Shown: one piece after another, positions 23,236-34,849 of the stretch | Position numbering within the stretch: the stretch's first letter is position 1 | How the letters are laid out: each line of letters opens with the position of its first letter | Assembly: GCA_047967505.1 (NCBI GenBank) | Contig: CM106539.1 | Strand: one strand, 5' to 3' | Length of the DNA: 64,000 nt | Source: Dipteris shenzhenensis | Taxonomy: Eukaryota > Polypodiophyta > Polypodiopsida > Gleicheniales | Notes under the pieces: generated by a model | Seen by the model: the letters and a program-made list of their open reading frames with translations, nothing else | Told to the model about the DNA's origin: nothing | The model's database searches: none | Position numbers and translations under genes: made by a program

Positions 23236-26200
23236 TAGATCCTCTCTAGTGACAGATTGGGTTTGCTGGCCCTCAAGGTGGTTGAGCATAGAAGAATTTA
23301 AGGTGATACTCATTGGTGTGTCCATCACCATGCCATCAACATCCTCAAGCTGATAGGTTCCATTTGTGAACTTCTTTTTGACTCGATATGGTCCCTCCCA
23401 TTGGCCGTTAAATTTTTTGTCTAGCCGCTTGTCTAGACGGCTATCAAATTCATGACCAAATCTCCTTCTACAATATCTTTCTTCTTTCATAATTTGGTGT
23501 CAAAACAGGCCTTGCGCCTTTTTTGAGAAGCTTCCAAGTTTTGTAAGGCATGTAATTTGCGTTCATCTAAGGCTTCTAGCTGTACCAAGCATTGAGCATC
23601 GGCATCCTCCTATCCTTTTATTCTTACAACAATAGTGTGAAGACTTTGTATCTCCAATTCAATGGGTAAAATGGCTTCTATTCCATACACTAGTTGGAAT
23701 GGTGTAAACCCATTAGCTAGCTTGTGTGTGGTTCTATAAGCCCATAAAACTTATGCCAAGTGCCTATCCCAATGCCTTTTCTTGGTGTCTACAAGCATTC
23801 CCATTTAATTGCACAACAATCCATTTGTTTTCTCAGCCAAGCCATTACATTGGGGATAGTATGGTGTAGACATGCTATGATTTATCTTTAGCTTATGCAC
23901 CACATCTTCAATTAGTTCATTTCTAAAAGAGGTTCCTCCATCACTGAGAATTTTCAAAGGACAACCAAAGCGTGAACAAATTTGATCAAAGAGAAATTTT
24001 GCAATTGTGCTTGCCTTGCTATTGACTATGGCCTTGGCCTCTACCCACCGAGTTGCATAATCTTTGGCCACCAATAAATAATTCTTGCCTTGAGATGAGC
24101 GAGGGAGTGGTCCCACAAAGTCCAACCCCCATCTCTCAAATGGTCCATATGCTGGAATAGGCTTCAAGGGCCCAGGAATCAACTATCGCCTTCCAAACTT
24201 TTGGCATACTTTACAACTTCGACACCATCCATATAAGTCCTTATGGAGGCGTGGCCAAAAGTAACCTGCATTAAGAATTCTCCTAGCTGTGCTTGCTGAA
24301 GCAAAATGACCAGAGCATTCATGACACATTTCTAGGATTCTCCTAGCCTCCATGGGATGGACCACCTGATGGAGCACCTTGTCTTTTCCCAATTTATAAA
24401 GAATGTGACCAACAATAGTATAGGGACAAGCCTTCCTTACCAATCTATGCTTCTATTATGGGGTTAACCCTCGAGGAAGCATGCCTTCTTCCACATATTG
24501 CTAAACATCTTGCAGTTCTAGCCATCTAGTGTCTACCAAAGAAATCACCCTCCGGTCTTGTACTACAATGGCTTGAGTAGCTAACTCATCTACCCTTTGA
24601 TTTTCTTTTTTGTTTATATGAACAAACTTGCAAAAATCAAACTGACTACATAGTGCCATAGCCTTTTGATTAAGCTCCTTCAAATGAGGACTTCTTGTTT
24701 GTAATGCCCTTGCATTTGCTTTATAATAAGCTGAGAATCTCCTCTTACTTCAAATTCTTTAACTTGACTTTGAAGACAACCCTCCAAACTAAGAATCAAA
24801 GCATTATACTCAATTGCATTGTTAGTTGTGATACCTGGAAACTCTTGTCCTCTTGCCCATACTTCTTGACCTTCAAAATTCATCAAGACCAATCCCCTTG
24901 GCTCCTTGTTGGCATAAAGGACTAAAAGCCCCATCAAAATACAAAACAAAAGCTATTGGTGGTGTATCTCTTTCACCTTTAATGTTCTCCTTACATTTCT
25001 TTTCTTCTCCTAGCCTCGTCCTATGAGCAAATTTGCCATAGTGGACCTAGTGGTATTTTCAGTGACAAAAGAGAAAGAGAACTCTTGAAGCTCTGACAAC
25101 CATTTTGCAAATCTACCCCCAGGATTAGGCTTGCCAACTAGATATGCTAATATAGACTGAGAGGTAAGGAAGAAAAATGGTCAAGGTAATAAATAGGAGC
25201 GAAACTTTCAAACTGAAAACACCAAAGAGAGACCTTGCTGCTCCATTTTTTCATACCTTGTTTCCACCTCTGTAAGCTGTCGGCTAGCATAATAGATGGG
25301 TTGCATTCTACTTGCCTCTCCTTTTCGTAGCAAAACAGCACCAGCTGAATGCAAAGATACACTTGGATTTACATAAAAGTCTTGAGACCAATCAGGGGGC
25401 TTCAATATTGGGCCCTTACTCATGGCCTCCTTAAGTTTTTGAAAAGACTCTTGTTGCTCCACACCCCATTGGAAAGAAACTCCTTTTCTTGTCAACAAGT
25501 TCATGGGATGCACTATCTCTGTGAAATCATCACAAAAGCGTGGATAATACTTGATCTTTCCTTGAATTCTGCAAACACCAGTGACACTCTCAGGACTTGG
25601 CAATGCCATGATTGCTTGAACCTTGTCAGGATCCATTTGCAAGCCTTCTTTAGACACAATATCCCCAACAAGGCTACTTTTGTTTGAGCCAAATGACACT
25701 TGCTAGGATTTAGACACCCTTTTGCTTCATCAGTCCTAGCTAAGGCCATCTTTAACTTCTCCATGTGATCTATGCACTGAGAATAAATGCAAAAATCATC
25801 CAAAAACACCCTTATGAACTTTCCCAAGTAAGGCTCGAGCACTTAACTCATGAACCTTTAAAATGTAGCTGGTGCATTGGTCAACCCAAAAGGCATCACT
25901 TTGTAAGCAAAAACTCCCCAAGGTGTGACAAATGATGTTTTCTTTTGATCTTCCTCCCAAATACGAATTTGAAAGTACCCAGAATACCCATCACATACAG
26001 AATACATCTCATGCCCTGCTACTTGGTCTAATATTTCATCTTGGAATGGCAAAGGAAAATGATCCCTCTTAGTGCATGCATTCAAAGGATGAAAGTCCAC
26101 ACAAACTCGCCACTTATTTCGTTTCTTTGGTGTGACAACTATAGGAGATATCCATTCTGAATCATCAACAGGAAAGATGAATCCCGCCTCAAGTAGTTGT

Positions 26201-26560
26201 GTTACCTCTTTCTTTAGTGCCTCAACTTGGATCACCCCCAATCGCCTTAAGCGTTGAACAGCTGGCTTGCTTTATGGCTTCAACTCAATCTTGTGCTCCA
26301 CAAGAGAGACTGGTCAAACCTATGAATAGCTTGTTGCAAAGAGACTTGGAAAATCATCCAACATATCCAAGTACTGGAGCTTCTCACTACTTGATAGAGA
26401 ATCACCAAGAAGCTCTTCATTGAGTTGGCATTGTTTATGTGCTCCACATCCTCCACATGAAGTGTCTCTATAGGATCTTCTTGTGACACCACCTTGTTCC
26501 CTCCTAACTCATCTTGATTAGCAGTAAGACAAAGACCAAAGGCCACTCCTTCCACCTCAC
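23236..26560 (-). pseudogene. Gypsy B pol: RT, RNase H, archaeal-type RNase H, integrase
   Basis: Read right to left. RT (26420-25513) has VVTPKK, CVDFHPLNACT, MPFGLTNAPATF and VFLDDFCIYS. RNase H (about 25560-25208) has SVSLHSAGAVLL and PIYYASRQLTEVE. The second RNase H (24949-24501) has TTNNAIEYNALI and RGDSQLIIKQM plus RVDELATQA. The integrase zinc finger (24443-24183) has H-ECSGH...CRSCKVC. The integrase core (24182-23805) has LDFVGPLP, LSDGG and GLAEKTNG, so all three acidic residues are kept. The C-terminal part (23490-23236) has QWEGPYRVKKKF. Frameshifts break it at about 25700 and 25850, and stops occur between domains. The protease normally placed before RT is missing: gag joins post-protease sequence directly near 26640. 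Confidence 0.9.
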
Positions 26561-26564
26561 CCTC

Positions 26565-27095
26565 TTAGCTGGACTCCTCGGAGCTACACCCTGTCTCTTG
26601 TTCTTCATTGGTTAAGTCAGAGCTCAAACTCTCTGATGTTGAAGACTTCTCCTTGACAACTTCCTTTTTGTGACTTCTAATGTTGTAGTGTACCTCCATC
26701 CCTAAGAGACTTTGAGGGGCCGATGATGCAGATGCCATAGCTCGCAAAGCTGCCCTTTCATACTTTGTCCATAAAGTTTCATATCGGATTGCCAACACAG
26801 AGACCATCTCACCCTCTCCTTGATAGAATCAGTCCAATTGCAACATCAAAGCATTTGGTGACTCCACTACCCCAAATCTCTCCTTCATTGCTGCTACCAC
26901 TTGGTCCCAGTCCTCGTTGGTAGAGTCTGGCAAGGCCTCATGCCAAATTAAGGCTACACCTTCAAGAAAATTAGGCAAAATCTTTGCCCGATCCTTCATG
27001 GACCATCCAGAAAGCCGACATCCTCGAACAAAATCCCAAAGATAAGACTCCGAGTCTTTCCCTTGGGTCCCTCAAAACACTAGAATCTTCACCAT
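26565..27095 (-). pseudogene. Gypsy B gag (capsid), with stops
   Basis: From the ATG at 27095 the frame reads MVKILVF, a stop, then DSESYLWDFVRGCRLSGWSMKDR, ILPNFLEGVALIWHEALPD, WDQVVAAMKERFG, a stop, and GEGEMVSVLAIRYETLW. This is a standard Retrotrans_gag pattern (W-HEAL-P, F-x-x-RFG). It runs on into a Ser/Glu-rich linker. Two in-frame stops inactivate it. Confidence 0.85.
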
Positions 27096-27189
27096 GATGA
27101 AACACAAAAAGGAAACACCAAGATCAAACTAATATCTCAAACAAGATCCAAACCAGATCCCACAGAGCCTTAGTATACCAAGACTAACT

Positions 27190-27690
27190 TATTATGCATA
27201 ACCACTTGTTGAAAACCCTCCACAATGTGATCCTCAACAAAATCTTTAAAAATAAGTGACCAACCAGCACCATGAAAACATTATGTATACATGTATTCAA
27301 GAATCACTCTTCTCACAATTGAAAGTGTACATAACAGCTTCAAGATATTGTACTCTTCATCATTTGCATAGCAAAATAAGTTGAAAGCATTGAGTTTCAC
27401 CACTCCATTATTATAGTCAAAGACTACCCAAAGACTCAACTCTTCTTCACACCAAGCTGCTAGTGCATGAAATAATCCCCAATCTATCATTGTGCATGAT
27501 GCCAGTGTTGTCGATTCACCAACATATTGAAGAGTGCAAACATAAAGGATATGATCATAATGACCGTGTGAATAGCTTGAGCATTACCTCCACAATCTTC
27601 TAGTTCTCTTAAATGGGCTGTAATCTCTTCTAGCAAAGTTCTTCCAGGCAACTTTGTTATTACATTAGAAAACACATGCCTATACTAGGC
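27190..27690 (-). pseudogene. Extra ORF between LTR and gag in gypsy B, unknown function
   Basis: Two overlapping frames: HVFSNVITKLPGRTLLEEI with LRELEDCGGNAQ, then a frame shift into GHYDHILYVCTLQYVGES, MIDWGLFHALAAWCEEELS and FCYANDEEYNILKLL. It lies before gag and is not a gag, protease or pol domain that I know. Near-identical protein is found in C and D. It may be a captured gene fragment or a family-specific accessory protein. Confidence 0.6.
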
Positions 27691-27765
27691 ATAACATGCA
27701 ATCAAGTACACCCGATACCATTTAGTAAGGTGGGATGAATCCAATACCAAATGTACCCGATGTAG

Positions 27766-29428
27766 AAAGCGACATTAAAAAGAAGCTTTTATGCCAAGAT
27801 ACCACACCATACTTTCCTTCGTTAGATGAGAATGAAGATGGTAACATCCCAAGTGATGTTTTACTCAAGCATAGGGAGAAGGGAAGGATCAGCAGAGGCC
27901 ATAATCTCAGTAAGCCGGTCTATGCCAAAGAGAAGAGCGATACATTGTTGAAAGAAGATCTTGTGGCTCAACATGACATGAACTGATATATATCGAGGAG
28001 ATCAAAGGGGCTGATTGGGTCGGATGGGTAGGGTCTAAGGAAACATTGCACCTCCTTTATAGATACCTTTACACTTAGCCCAAAACTCTTTGCAAATTGT
28101 CATTAGACACAGAGGCCTATAACTTTCAGTAGAGACATGATACAAAAGATTCAAACACATATAGCAATGTGTCTTAAGATGGGCTTCGCGCTGATATAAT
28201 TTTTGTAAGAAACAAAGAAGCGACCAAAAATTTAGGGGCTGATTGGGTTGGATGGATAGGTTCCAAGGAAACATTGCACCTCCTTCATAGATACCTTTAC
28301 ACTTAGCTCAAAACACTCTGCAAACTGTCATTAGACATAGAGGCCTATAACTTTCAGTAGAGTCATGATACCAAAGATTCAAACACATATAGCAACAAGA
28401 TACCAAAGATTCAAGCACACATATAGCGATGCATCTTGAGATGAGCTTCGCACTGATATACATTTCGTAGAAAACAAAGAAGCAACCAAAAAGTTATGGG
28501 CAGTTTACTGAAAATAGACAGTCAAACATAGAGATCCATAAGTTGTTGATGTAGTATTTGATTTAAGGTCTAATAATATAGAGACATGCATCTTTAAGAG
28601 AGCTTCGCGCTAATATAAGTTTCATTAAAATTAGACTAACGGGCAGAAAGTTATGAGCGAAACATTAACAAGGGATCAAACTGTCATGAAAACTACCCTC
28701 CACCCATGCTAATTTTGCTGAGCAGGATGCTCTCTCAAGACTCCACCTTTATCAACGATCCACCACTCATAAACTTTGCCTAGAATAGGGTAACTCCCTT
28801 GGTGGATCGGGAAATGGATGGACTATGTGTGTGCAGTGACCGGCCGAATAGAAAGAACTTTTAAGGCTTTGAAAGAAAGAAAAGGGAAGAGAGACTCAAG
28901 AGAGGGAATACGAAGTGATCTTCATTATCAATAGAGTGAGGCTCTACTCCAATGCAACTCAAAATACTACAAGCATAAGGGAGAAGAAGAGGTTTCATAC
29001 GTACAAGAGGGAGTGGAAGCTCCAAGACTACTCATAGAGAGAGAATGAACTAGAGAGAGATGGACTCAAAAGTCTACATAAGAGAACATCTACAAGAGGG
29101 AGAGAAGGCTCATAGAAGAGGCTTGAGGAGACTAGAGCTATAGAAACATGAGGCCTAATGGTGGAAGAAATGATAAACAAGGGAGAGGAGGGCTCCTTTT
29201 ATAGAGATTTTGTCACCCTACTTCATCCATTTACAATTGCTGCCTGTAGATTCTTTTCCCCATCAATCACATAAGCTTGTATGTCGCCATCCATATCCTT
29301 TTTGGCTACTCTTGCCCTGTGTCCTATCAAAAGATTCTCAAGACTCTTAAAATATTGAGAAATTCAAGAGTCTCCCCACATGGAGCCCATAGGGATCCTC
29401 TCTTTTCCATATGTCCACATCCTTTACA
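27766..29428 (-). repeat. 5' LTR of gypsy element B, truncated
   Basis: Lacks about 95 bp at the inner end (the junction after TGTACCCGATGT at 27765 skips to the ACATTAAAAAG part) and about 400 bp at the outer end, where it meets copy C head-to-head. It also holds a local duplication of about 227 bp (28008-28234 repeated at 28235-28460). Confidence 0.75.
27822..28046 (-). pseudogene. LTR-internal small ORF, copy in B 5' LTR
   Basis: Same 75-codon frame as in the other LTRs (MFP start, FFQQ, LLFGIDRLTE, WDVTIFILI end). It has in-frame stops near the start and at the LEY position, so it is decayed. Confidence 0.45.
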
Positions 29429-30040
29429 TGGCGAGTACTGTGATGCCAAAAATTGATATTTTTTATTTGCCATTGGTATTGTTTTCTTCTATGTTTAATA
29501 AGAGTTTAAGAAGCAAGTGATAGCCTAGCGGCTTTCACTTATTTCTATTTTCTAAGATATTGTATGGGATTGAGGGGATGAGTGGAATAAATCATTGTAA
29601 ATACCATAGGTATGAATTATAAATACCTTAGTATGGGGTGAGAGTTATTTGTGTATGGGATATTATGGGGTTTTTAGAAAATAGGAAGAGTGATTCATAT
29701 AAAGAGGTGGGCTCATGTCCACGTATTCCAATAATATAAGAGAGGCCACATGCCAAGCGTGTGGAAGGCATGTGGAGGAGTGTGGAGTCAAGAGAAATCC
29801 TTCTAGAATGTGGAATAAGGAGGATGTGAACATATGGAAAAAAGAGGGTCCCTATGGGCTCCATGTGGGAAGACTCTTGACTTTCTTAATAATTTAAGAG
29901 TTTTGAGCATCTTTTGATTGGACAGATGGCAAGAGTAGCAAAAAAGGACATGGATGATGACATACAGGCTTATGCAATTAATGGGGAAAGGAATCTATAG
30001 GCAGCAATTGTAAATGGGTGAAGGAGGGTGACAAAATCTC

Positions 30041-30049
30041 TATAAAAGG
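30041..30049 (+). promoter_or_regulatory. TATA box of LTR C
   Basis: TATAAAAGG in a GC-poor context, followed by a CT-rich leader. The same site is seen in the two D LTRs (near 37790 and 40403, minus strand). Confidence 0.6.
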
Positions 30050-30593
30050 AGCCCTCCTCTTCCTTGTTCATCAATCTCTCCACCATTAGGCCTCATGTTG
30101 CTGTAGCTCTAGTCTCCTCAAGCCTCTTCCATGAGCCTTCTCTCCCTCTTGTAGATATTCTCTTATGTAGACTCTTGAGTCCATCTCTCTCTAGTTTGTT
30201 CTCTCTCCATGAATAGTCTTGGAGCTTCCACTCCCTCTTCTACGTATGAAACCTCTTCTTCTCCCTTGTGTTTGTAGTGTTTTTAGTTGCATTGGAGTGG
30301 AGTCTCACTCTATTGGTAATGAAGGTCACTTCAGGTTCTCTCTTATGAGTGTCTCTTCCCTTTTCTTTCTTTCAAAGCCTTAAAAGTTCTTTCTATTCGG
30401 TCGCTCATTGCACACACATGATCGATCCATTTCCTGATCCACCAAGGGAATTACTTACTCTCTTCTAGGCAAAATCTATGAGTGGGGGATCATTGATGGA
30501 GGTGGAGTCTTGAGGGAGCATCCTGCTCAGGCGAAATTAGCATGGGTGAAGAGTAGTTTTTATGACAGTTTGACCCCCTGTTAGTATTTTGCT

Positions 30594-31115
30594 CATAACT
30601 TTCCACTCAATAATTCGATTTTGATGAAACCTATATCAACACAAAGCTTTCTTCAAGGCACATGTCTGTATATTCTTAGATCTCATCAAATATTGTTGCG
30701 AAAAGTTATGAGTCTCTATGTTTGATAGTCTATTTTCGTGATAATTTTTACCCCTATCTAGTAAACTCCCCATAACTTTCTGGTCGCTTCTTTGTTTCTT
30801 ACGAAACATATATCAACACGAAGCTTTCTTTTAAAATGCATGCTTTTATATTCTTAGATCTTGAATCAAATACTGTTGCAAAAAGTTATGGGTCTCTGTG
30901 TGTGACACTCTATTTTCATGATAGTTTTTACCCTAGTAAACTGCCCATAACTTTTTAGCTGCTTCTTTGTTTCTTACGAAATGTATATCAGTGTGAAGCC
31001 TATCTCAAGATGCATCTCTTTATGTGTTTGACTTTTTGATATCATGTCTCTACTAAAAGTTATAGGCCTCTGTATCTAATGACAGTATGTAGAGTGTTTT
31101 GAGCTAAGTGTAAAG
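30594..31115 (+). repeat. Three tandem units (about 176 bp) inside LTR C
   Basis: Units start CATAACTTT at 30594, 30771 and 30946. Each carries a TATATCA...AAGCYT motif, AAAAGTTATRGGYCTCTRT and (first two) TCTATTTTCRTGATARTTTTTACCC. Diverged units also occur in LTRs B, D and E. Confidence 0.8.
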
Positions 31116-31135
31116 GTGTTTATGAAGGAGGTGCA

Positions 31136-31351
31136 ATGTTTCCTCGGAATCTACCCATCCGATCCAATCAGCCCCTTTATATTCCTCGATATATATCAGT
31201 TCATGTCATGTTGAGCTGCAAGATATTCTTTCAACAACGTATCGCTCTTCTCTTTTAGCTCGTTGAGATTATGGCCTCTACTGATCCTTTCCTTCTCCCT
31301 ATGCTTGAGTACAACATCACTTGGGATATTACCATCTTCATTCTCATATAA
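31136..31351 (+). pseudogene. LTR-internal small ORF, copy in C LTR
   Basis: 72-codon frame: MFPRNLPIRSNQP..., SVHVMLSCKIFFQQR, then a TAG, then VEIMASTDPFLLPMLEY and WDITIFILI-stop. Same start, phase and stop as the copies in B and E. One in-frame stop in this copy. Confidence 0.5.
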
Positions 31352-31560
31352 GGGAGGAAAGTATGGTGTGGTATCTTGGCATAAAATCTTCATTTTTAAT
31401 GTCCGTTTCTCAATGACAAATATCTTTGTCAGCCAGTTCGAAAGCAGTAGGAAGTGAAGAGGTGTGTGAAGTTTATTACCCCCAACTTCATGTCACATCT
31501 TTTGATGGAGACACCGGGTATGTTTGGTATTGGATTTATCCCACCTTACTAAACGGTCTT

Positions 31561-32033
31561 GGGAGTACTTGATTGCATGTAATGCCTAGTATAGGCATGT
31601 GTTTTCTGATGTGATAAAGAAGATGCCTGGAAAAACTCCGTTAGAAGAGATTGCCACCCATTTAAGAGAACTAGAAGATTGTGAAGGTGATGCTCAAGCT
31701 ATTTGCACGGTCGTCATGATCATATCCTTTATGTTTTCACTGTTGAAAATGTTGGTGAATTGACAATGCTGGCAGTAGGGACAATGATAGATTGGGGATT
31801 GTTTCATGCACTGGTAGCTTGGTGTGAAGAAGAGTTGAGTCTTTGGGTAGTTTTTGACTATAATAGTGGGGTGGTGATTCTCAATGCTTTCAACTTCTTT
31901 TGCTATGCAAATGATGAAGAGTACAATATCTTGAAGCTGTTATGTGCACTTCCAATTGTGAGAAGGGTGATTCTTGAATGCATGTATACACAATGTTTTC
32001 ATGGTCTTGGTTGGTCACTTATTTTTGAAGATT
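31561..32033 (+). pseudogene. Extra ORF between LTR and gag, copy C, 3' end fused to E
   Basis: Reads MPGKTPLEEI, LRELEDCEGDAQ, then in the next frame MIDWGLFHALVAWCEEELSLWVVFDYN and FCYANDEEYNILKLLCALPIVRRV to LIFED. At 32033 it departs from copies B and D, which continue with FVEDHIVEGFQQ. The new tail HPEERLDNLIFLLDKGL comes from the joined element. Confidence 0.6.
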
Positions 32034-32262
32034 ATCATCCCGAAGAAAGATTGGACAATCTGATTTTCCTCTTGGACAAAGGACTCTAGTTATGATCTAT
32101 TGACAAACCTTGAGAGAAGACTGCACAAATCACATTTGGGTAGCTTTTGGCACTCTCTCCAAAACTTAGGAAGGAATGGAGTGAATTGGCCAGCATTAGG
32201 GAGTCTAAGAAAAAGAAGAAAAAGGATAATGGGACACATATGACAAACAGGTAGACATAGAT

Positions 32263-32811
32263 GTGGGAGATGATGTACCTATTGTTGATGTCATCATAGA
32301 TGGCAAGATTATTTCTAATGCTTACATTGATTGGGGTGCATCGATAAATGTCATGAGTGAAAAGACAATGAAAGATGCTGATTTGAAGTTATCTTCTCTT
32401 AACTCTCCTTATCGCATTAAGTTGGCTGATAATACTAGAGTGAAAACTCTAAGAGTTGTGAAGAATTTGGCAATGGATGTGTGTGGAATTTTTGTACCTA
32501 CAACATTTCAGGTTATTCCTACAAAACCAGATGCTAGGGCTTACCCATTGATCTCGGGAAGGCCTTGGCTCCGTCAAGTGAAGATAGTACAGAAGTGGGA
32601 GACAGGTGATCTTATTCTCCAAGGAGGGAATAGGAAAGTCTACTACAACATCAAGAGTTGCTACAAGAAGGTGATAAAGGAGGAAACTTCAACTTCCGAG
32701 AGCTCAAAGTCTGAATCATTCGATCACGAGACAAGTGGCACCTCCGAGGAGTCCATATCAGAAGGAGAGGTGGAAGGAGTGGTGTTTGGTCTTTGCATTG
32801 GTGTTGACTAG
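32263..32811 (+). pseudogene. Gypsy E aspartic protease region
   Basis: 182 open codons. VIIDGKIISNAYIDWGASINVM holds the active-site Asp at residue 23, but the usual D-[ST]-G has Trp (DWGA). ISGRPWLRQ and a Ser/Glu-rich linker follow. Retropepsins cleave gag-pol. The second-position change makes activity doubtful. Confidence 0.7.
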
Positions 32812-34262
32812 GGGGACAATCAAGGAAATGGAGCTTCAGAAGGAGAATCATCTTCAACCATGTATGAGAAAAAGGTGGATCGCACTAGTCTTCACCAACA
32901 AAATGAGATTCTTCTTGATGAGACTATAACAAGTACTAAAAGAGATGAATACCTAGAAATTCTTGATGGGTTTCCTAATCTGTTTGCAAATAGTTACTCA
33001 CAGGTGTGCCAAGTTACCTTAGTGGAGCACAAAATTGACTTGAAGCCTCAAAGCAAGCCAATGGTGCAATGGCTTAGATGGTTGGGAGTGGTACAAGTAG
33101 AAGTGCTCGAGAAGGAGGTAACTAACTTACTCCAAGTTGGGTTTATTTTTCTAGTTGAGAATTCAGAGTGGGTTTCTCCATTGGTGGTTACTCCCAAGAA
33201 AGGAAAGAAATATAAAGAGGGATTATTTTCCTCTACCATTTTAGGATGAGATATTGGATCAAGTTGCAGGCTATGAAATATATTCAGTATGTGATGGGTA
33301 CTCCGGATACTTCCAAATTTGGATTTGTGAGGAAGATCAAAGGAAGACTTCATTTATTACACCATGGGGGGTGTATGCATATAGGGTGATGCCATTTGGT
33401 TTAACTAATGCACCAGCAACTTTCCAACATTTCATGAGCCAAGTATTTGCACCCTACTTGGGAAAGTTCATAAGAGTGTTTTTGGATGATTTTTGCATTT
33501 ATTCAAGCTATGTGGATCACTTGGAAAAGTTGAGGATTGCATTGAAAAGTATTGATGACGGAAAAGGTTGCATTAATCTTGCAAAATGCCATTTGGCCAG
33601 GAAGAAGGTGGCTCTGTTAGGACATATTAGCTCAGAGGAAGGTATAGAAATGGATCTTGAGAAGGTACAAGCAATCATGGCCCTTCCACGACCTAGTAAT
33701 GTCAGAGAGGTGGGGGGCATTTTGGGTAAAACAAAGTATTACTAGCACTTTGTTGATATGTTTTCTGAAAAGATGTATCCTACAAATTTATTGACAAAGA
33801 AAAATGTATCTTTCCAATGGCAACTAGAGCAAGATGAGGCATTTTGTTTGCTTAAGGAATGCATGAGCCAGAGGCCAATTATGCAGCCGCCTAGGTGGGA
33901 GGATGATTCCTATTTGAATCCAAGTGTGTCAACTCATTCAGCGGGAGCTATACTACTTCAGAAGGGTGAGCAAGGACACATGCAACCAGTTTATTATGCA
34001 AGTTGACAACTCACGGAGGCTGAGGAGAGGTATGGTGAAATGGAGAAAGAAGGTTTATCTTTGGTCTTTGCAGTGAAGAAGTTTAGGTCATACTTGCTGC
34101 CTCGCCCTTTTTTCTTCCTTACGTCTCAACCTGCTTTACAATTTTTGGTTCGCAAAACCCAATCCTGCTGGAAAGTTTGCTAAATGGATTTGTGAGCTTC
34201 AAGAGTTCTCTGTCACTTTTATTACAGAAAGCACCACTAGAGCTTCTCTGGCAGATTTGCTT
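32812..34262 (+). pseudogene. Gypsy E reverse transcriptase and RNase H, broken
   Basis: LVEHKIDLKPQSKP, VVQVEVLEKEV and VVTPKK are followed by a gap of about 43 bp. The RT block that reads CVDFHPLNACT in copy B is missing, and the frame ends at 33247-33249. The next frame (33254-33745) has VCDGYSGYFQI, MPFGLTNAPATF and VFLDDFCIYS (DD at 33485-33490). RNase H fragments follow at 33758-34006 (PSVSTHSAGAILL, QPVYYAS) and to about 34260. Confidence 0.85.
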
Positions 34263-34318
34263 ACAAAGGTAAGGAGGAAGAAGAAGTAATAAAGGCAAAG
34301 GAAGACTTAGATGAAGAG

Positions 34319-34800
34319 TTGGAGACCCCACCAACAGCTTTCAAGTTGCATTTTGATGGAGCCTTTAGCCCTTCTAGGAAATGTGGGGCTGGGGGGATAA
34401 TTATATTTGATCCAAAAGAGGCATGGACCAAGGGTAGGCAATTTCCTAAAGCAATATCAAATAATGTGGCTGAGTACAATGCATTGATCTGTGGATTAGA
34501 AGATTGCCTCAAGGAACGAGTGAAAGAGGTAGAGGTTAAAGGAGACTCTCAACTGGTCATTAGGCAAATGAAAGGTGTTTATAAGCATAGAGTTCTAATC
34601 TACAAGATCTTTATAAAAGAGCGGTGGAGTTAAATGAAGCTTTTGAGTTTTGCAAGTTTGTGCATATTTAAAGAAAAGATAATCATCAAGCTGATGAGAT
34701 GGCTACTAAAGCTATGGCTTCTTTCACTAAAGCTACTCTTGCATTGATAAATACAGGTTGGTTAAAGCTCCAAGATGTTCAATATTACTTGGATGAAGGA
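34319..34800 (+). pseudogene. Gypsy E archaeal-type RNase H (second RNase H)
   Basis: LHFDGAFSPSRKCGAGGIII gives the first Asp, SNNVAEYNALI the Glu, and KGDSQLVIRQM the second Asp. HQADEMATKA follows in a broken frame. This second RNase H is the hallmark of Tat-like gypsy elements. Confidence 0.8.
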
Positions 34801-34849
34801 CATTTTCCTCATGGATTGACCCCTCAACAAAAGCAGAGGCTCGTCCTTA

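Larger units (their letters stand above)
20282..29428 (-). mobile_element. Ty3/gypsy element B (Tat-like), minus strand, internally deleted
   Basis: Minus-strand element: 3' LTR at 20282-23220, polypurine tract just inside, pol at 23236-26560, gag at 26565-27095, an extra ORF at about 27190-27690, and a 5' LTR truncated at both ends (about 27766-29428). The order LTR, extra ORF, gag, pol, LTR reads right to left. A second, archaeal-type RNase H between RT and integrase, plus long LTRs, fits the Tat lineage of plant gypsy elements (lineage knowledge). Frameshifts, stops and loss of the protease make it dead. Confidence 0.85.
29439..31497 (+). repeat. 5' LTR of gypsy copy C
   Basis: Starts TGTGATGCCAAAA and ends CATGTCACA; the short inverted ends TGTGA/TCACA match copy D. 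About 2.06 kb, long as in Tat-like elements. It has a TATA box (TATAAAAGG at 30041) and three tandem units of about 176 bp in its second half. The last 200 bp hold a small ORF. After the LTR the sequence TCTTTTGATGGAGACA is the candidate PBS; copy D has almost the same bases, but I cannot name the tRNA. Confidence 0.85.

Noticed and set aside
27735-27986. Antisense 83-codon frame in the B LTR (also near 20383-20591 and 31196-31393)
   Set aside because: The E copy has stops on this strand while the sense frame is open, so it is taken as the shadow of the sense small ORF.
29628-29864. Frame MEPIGTL... repeated in five LTRs
   Set aside because: The DNA block itself is strongly conserved and both strands are open, so coding cannot be told from a conserved U3 block; reported as a finding, not as a gene.
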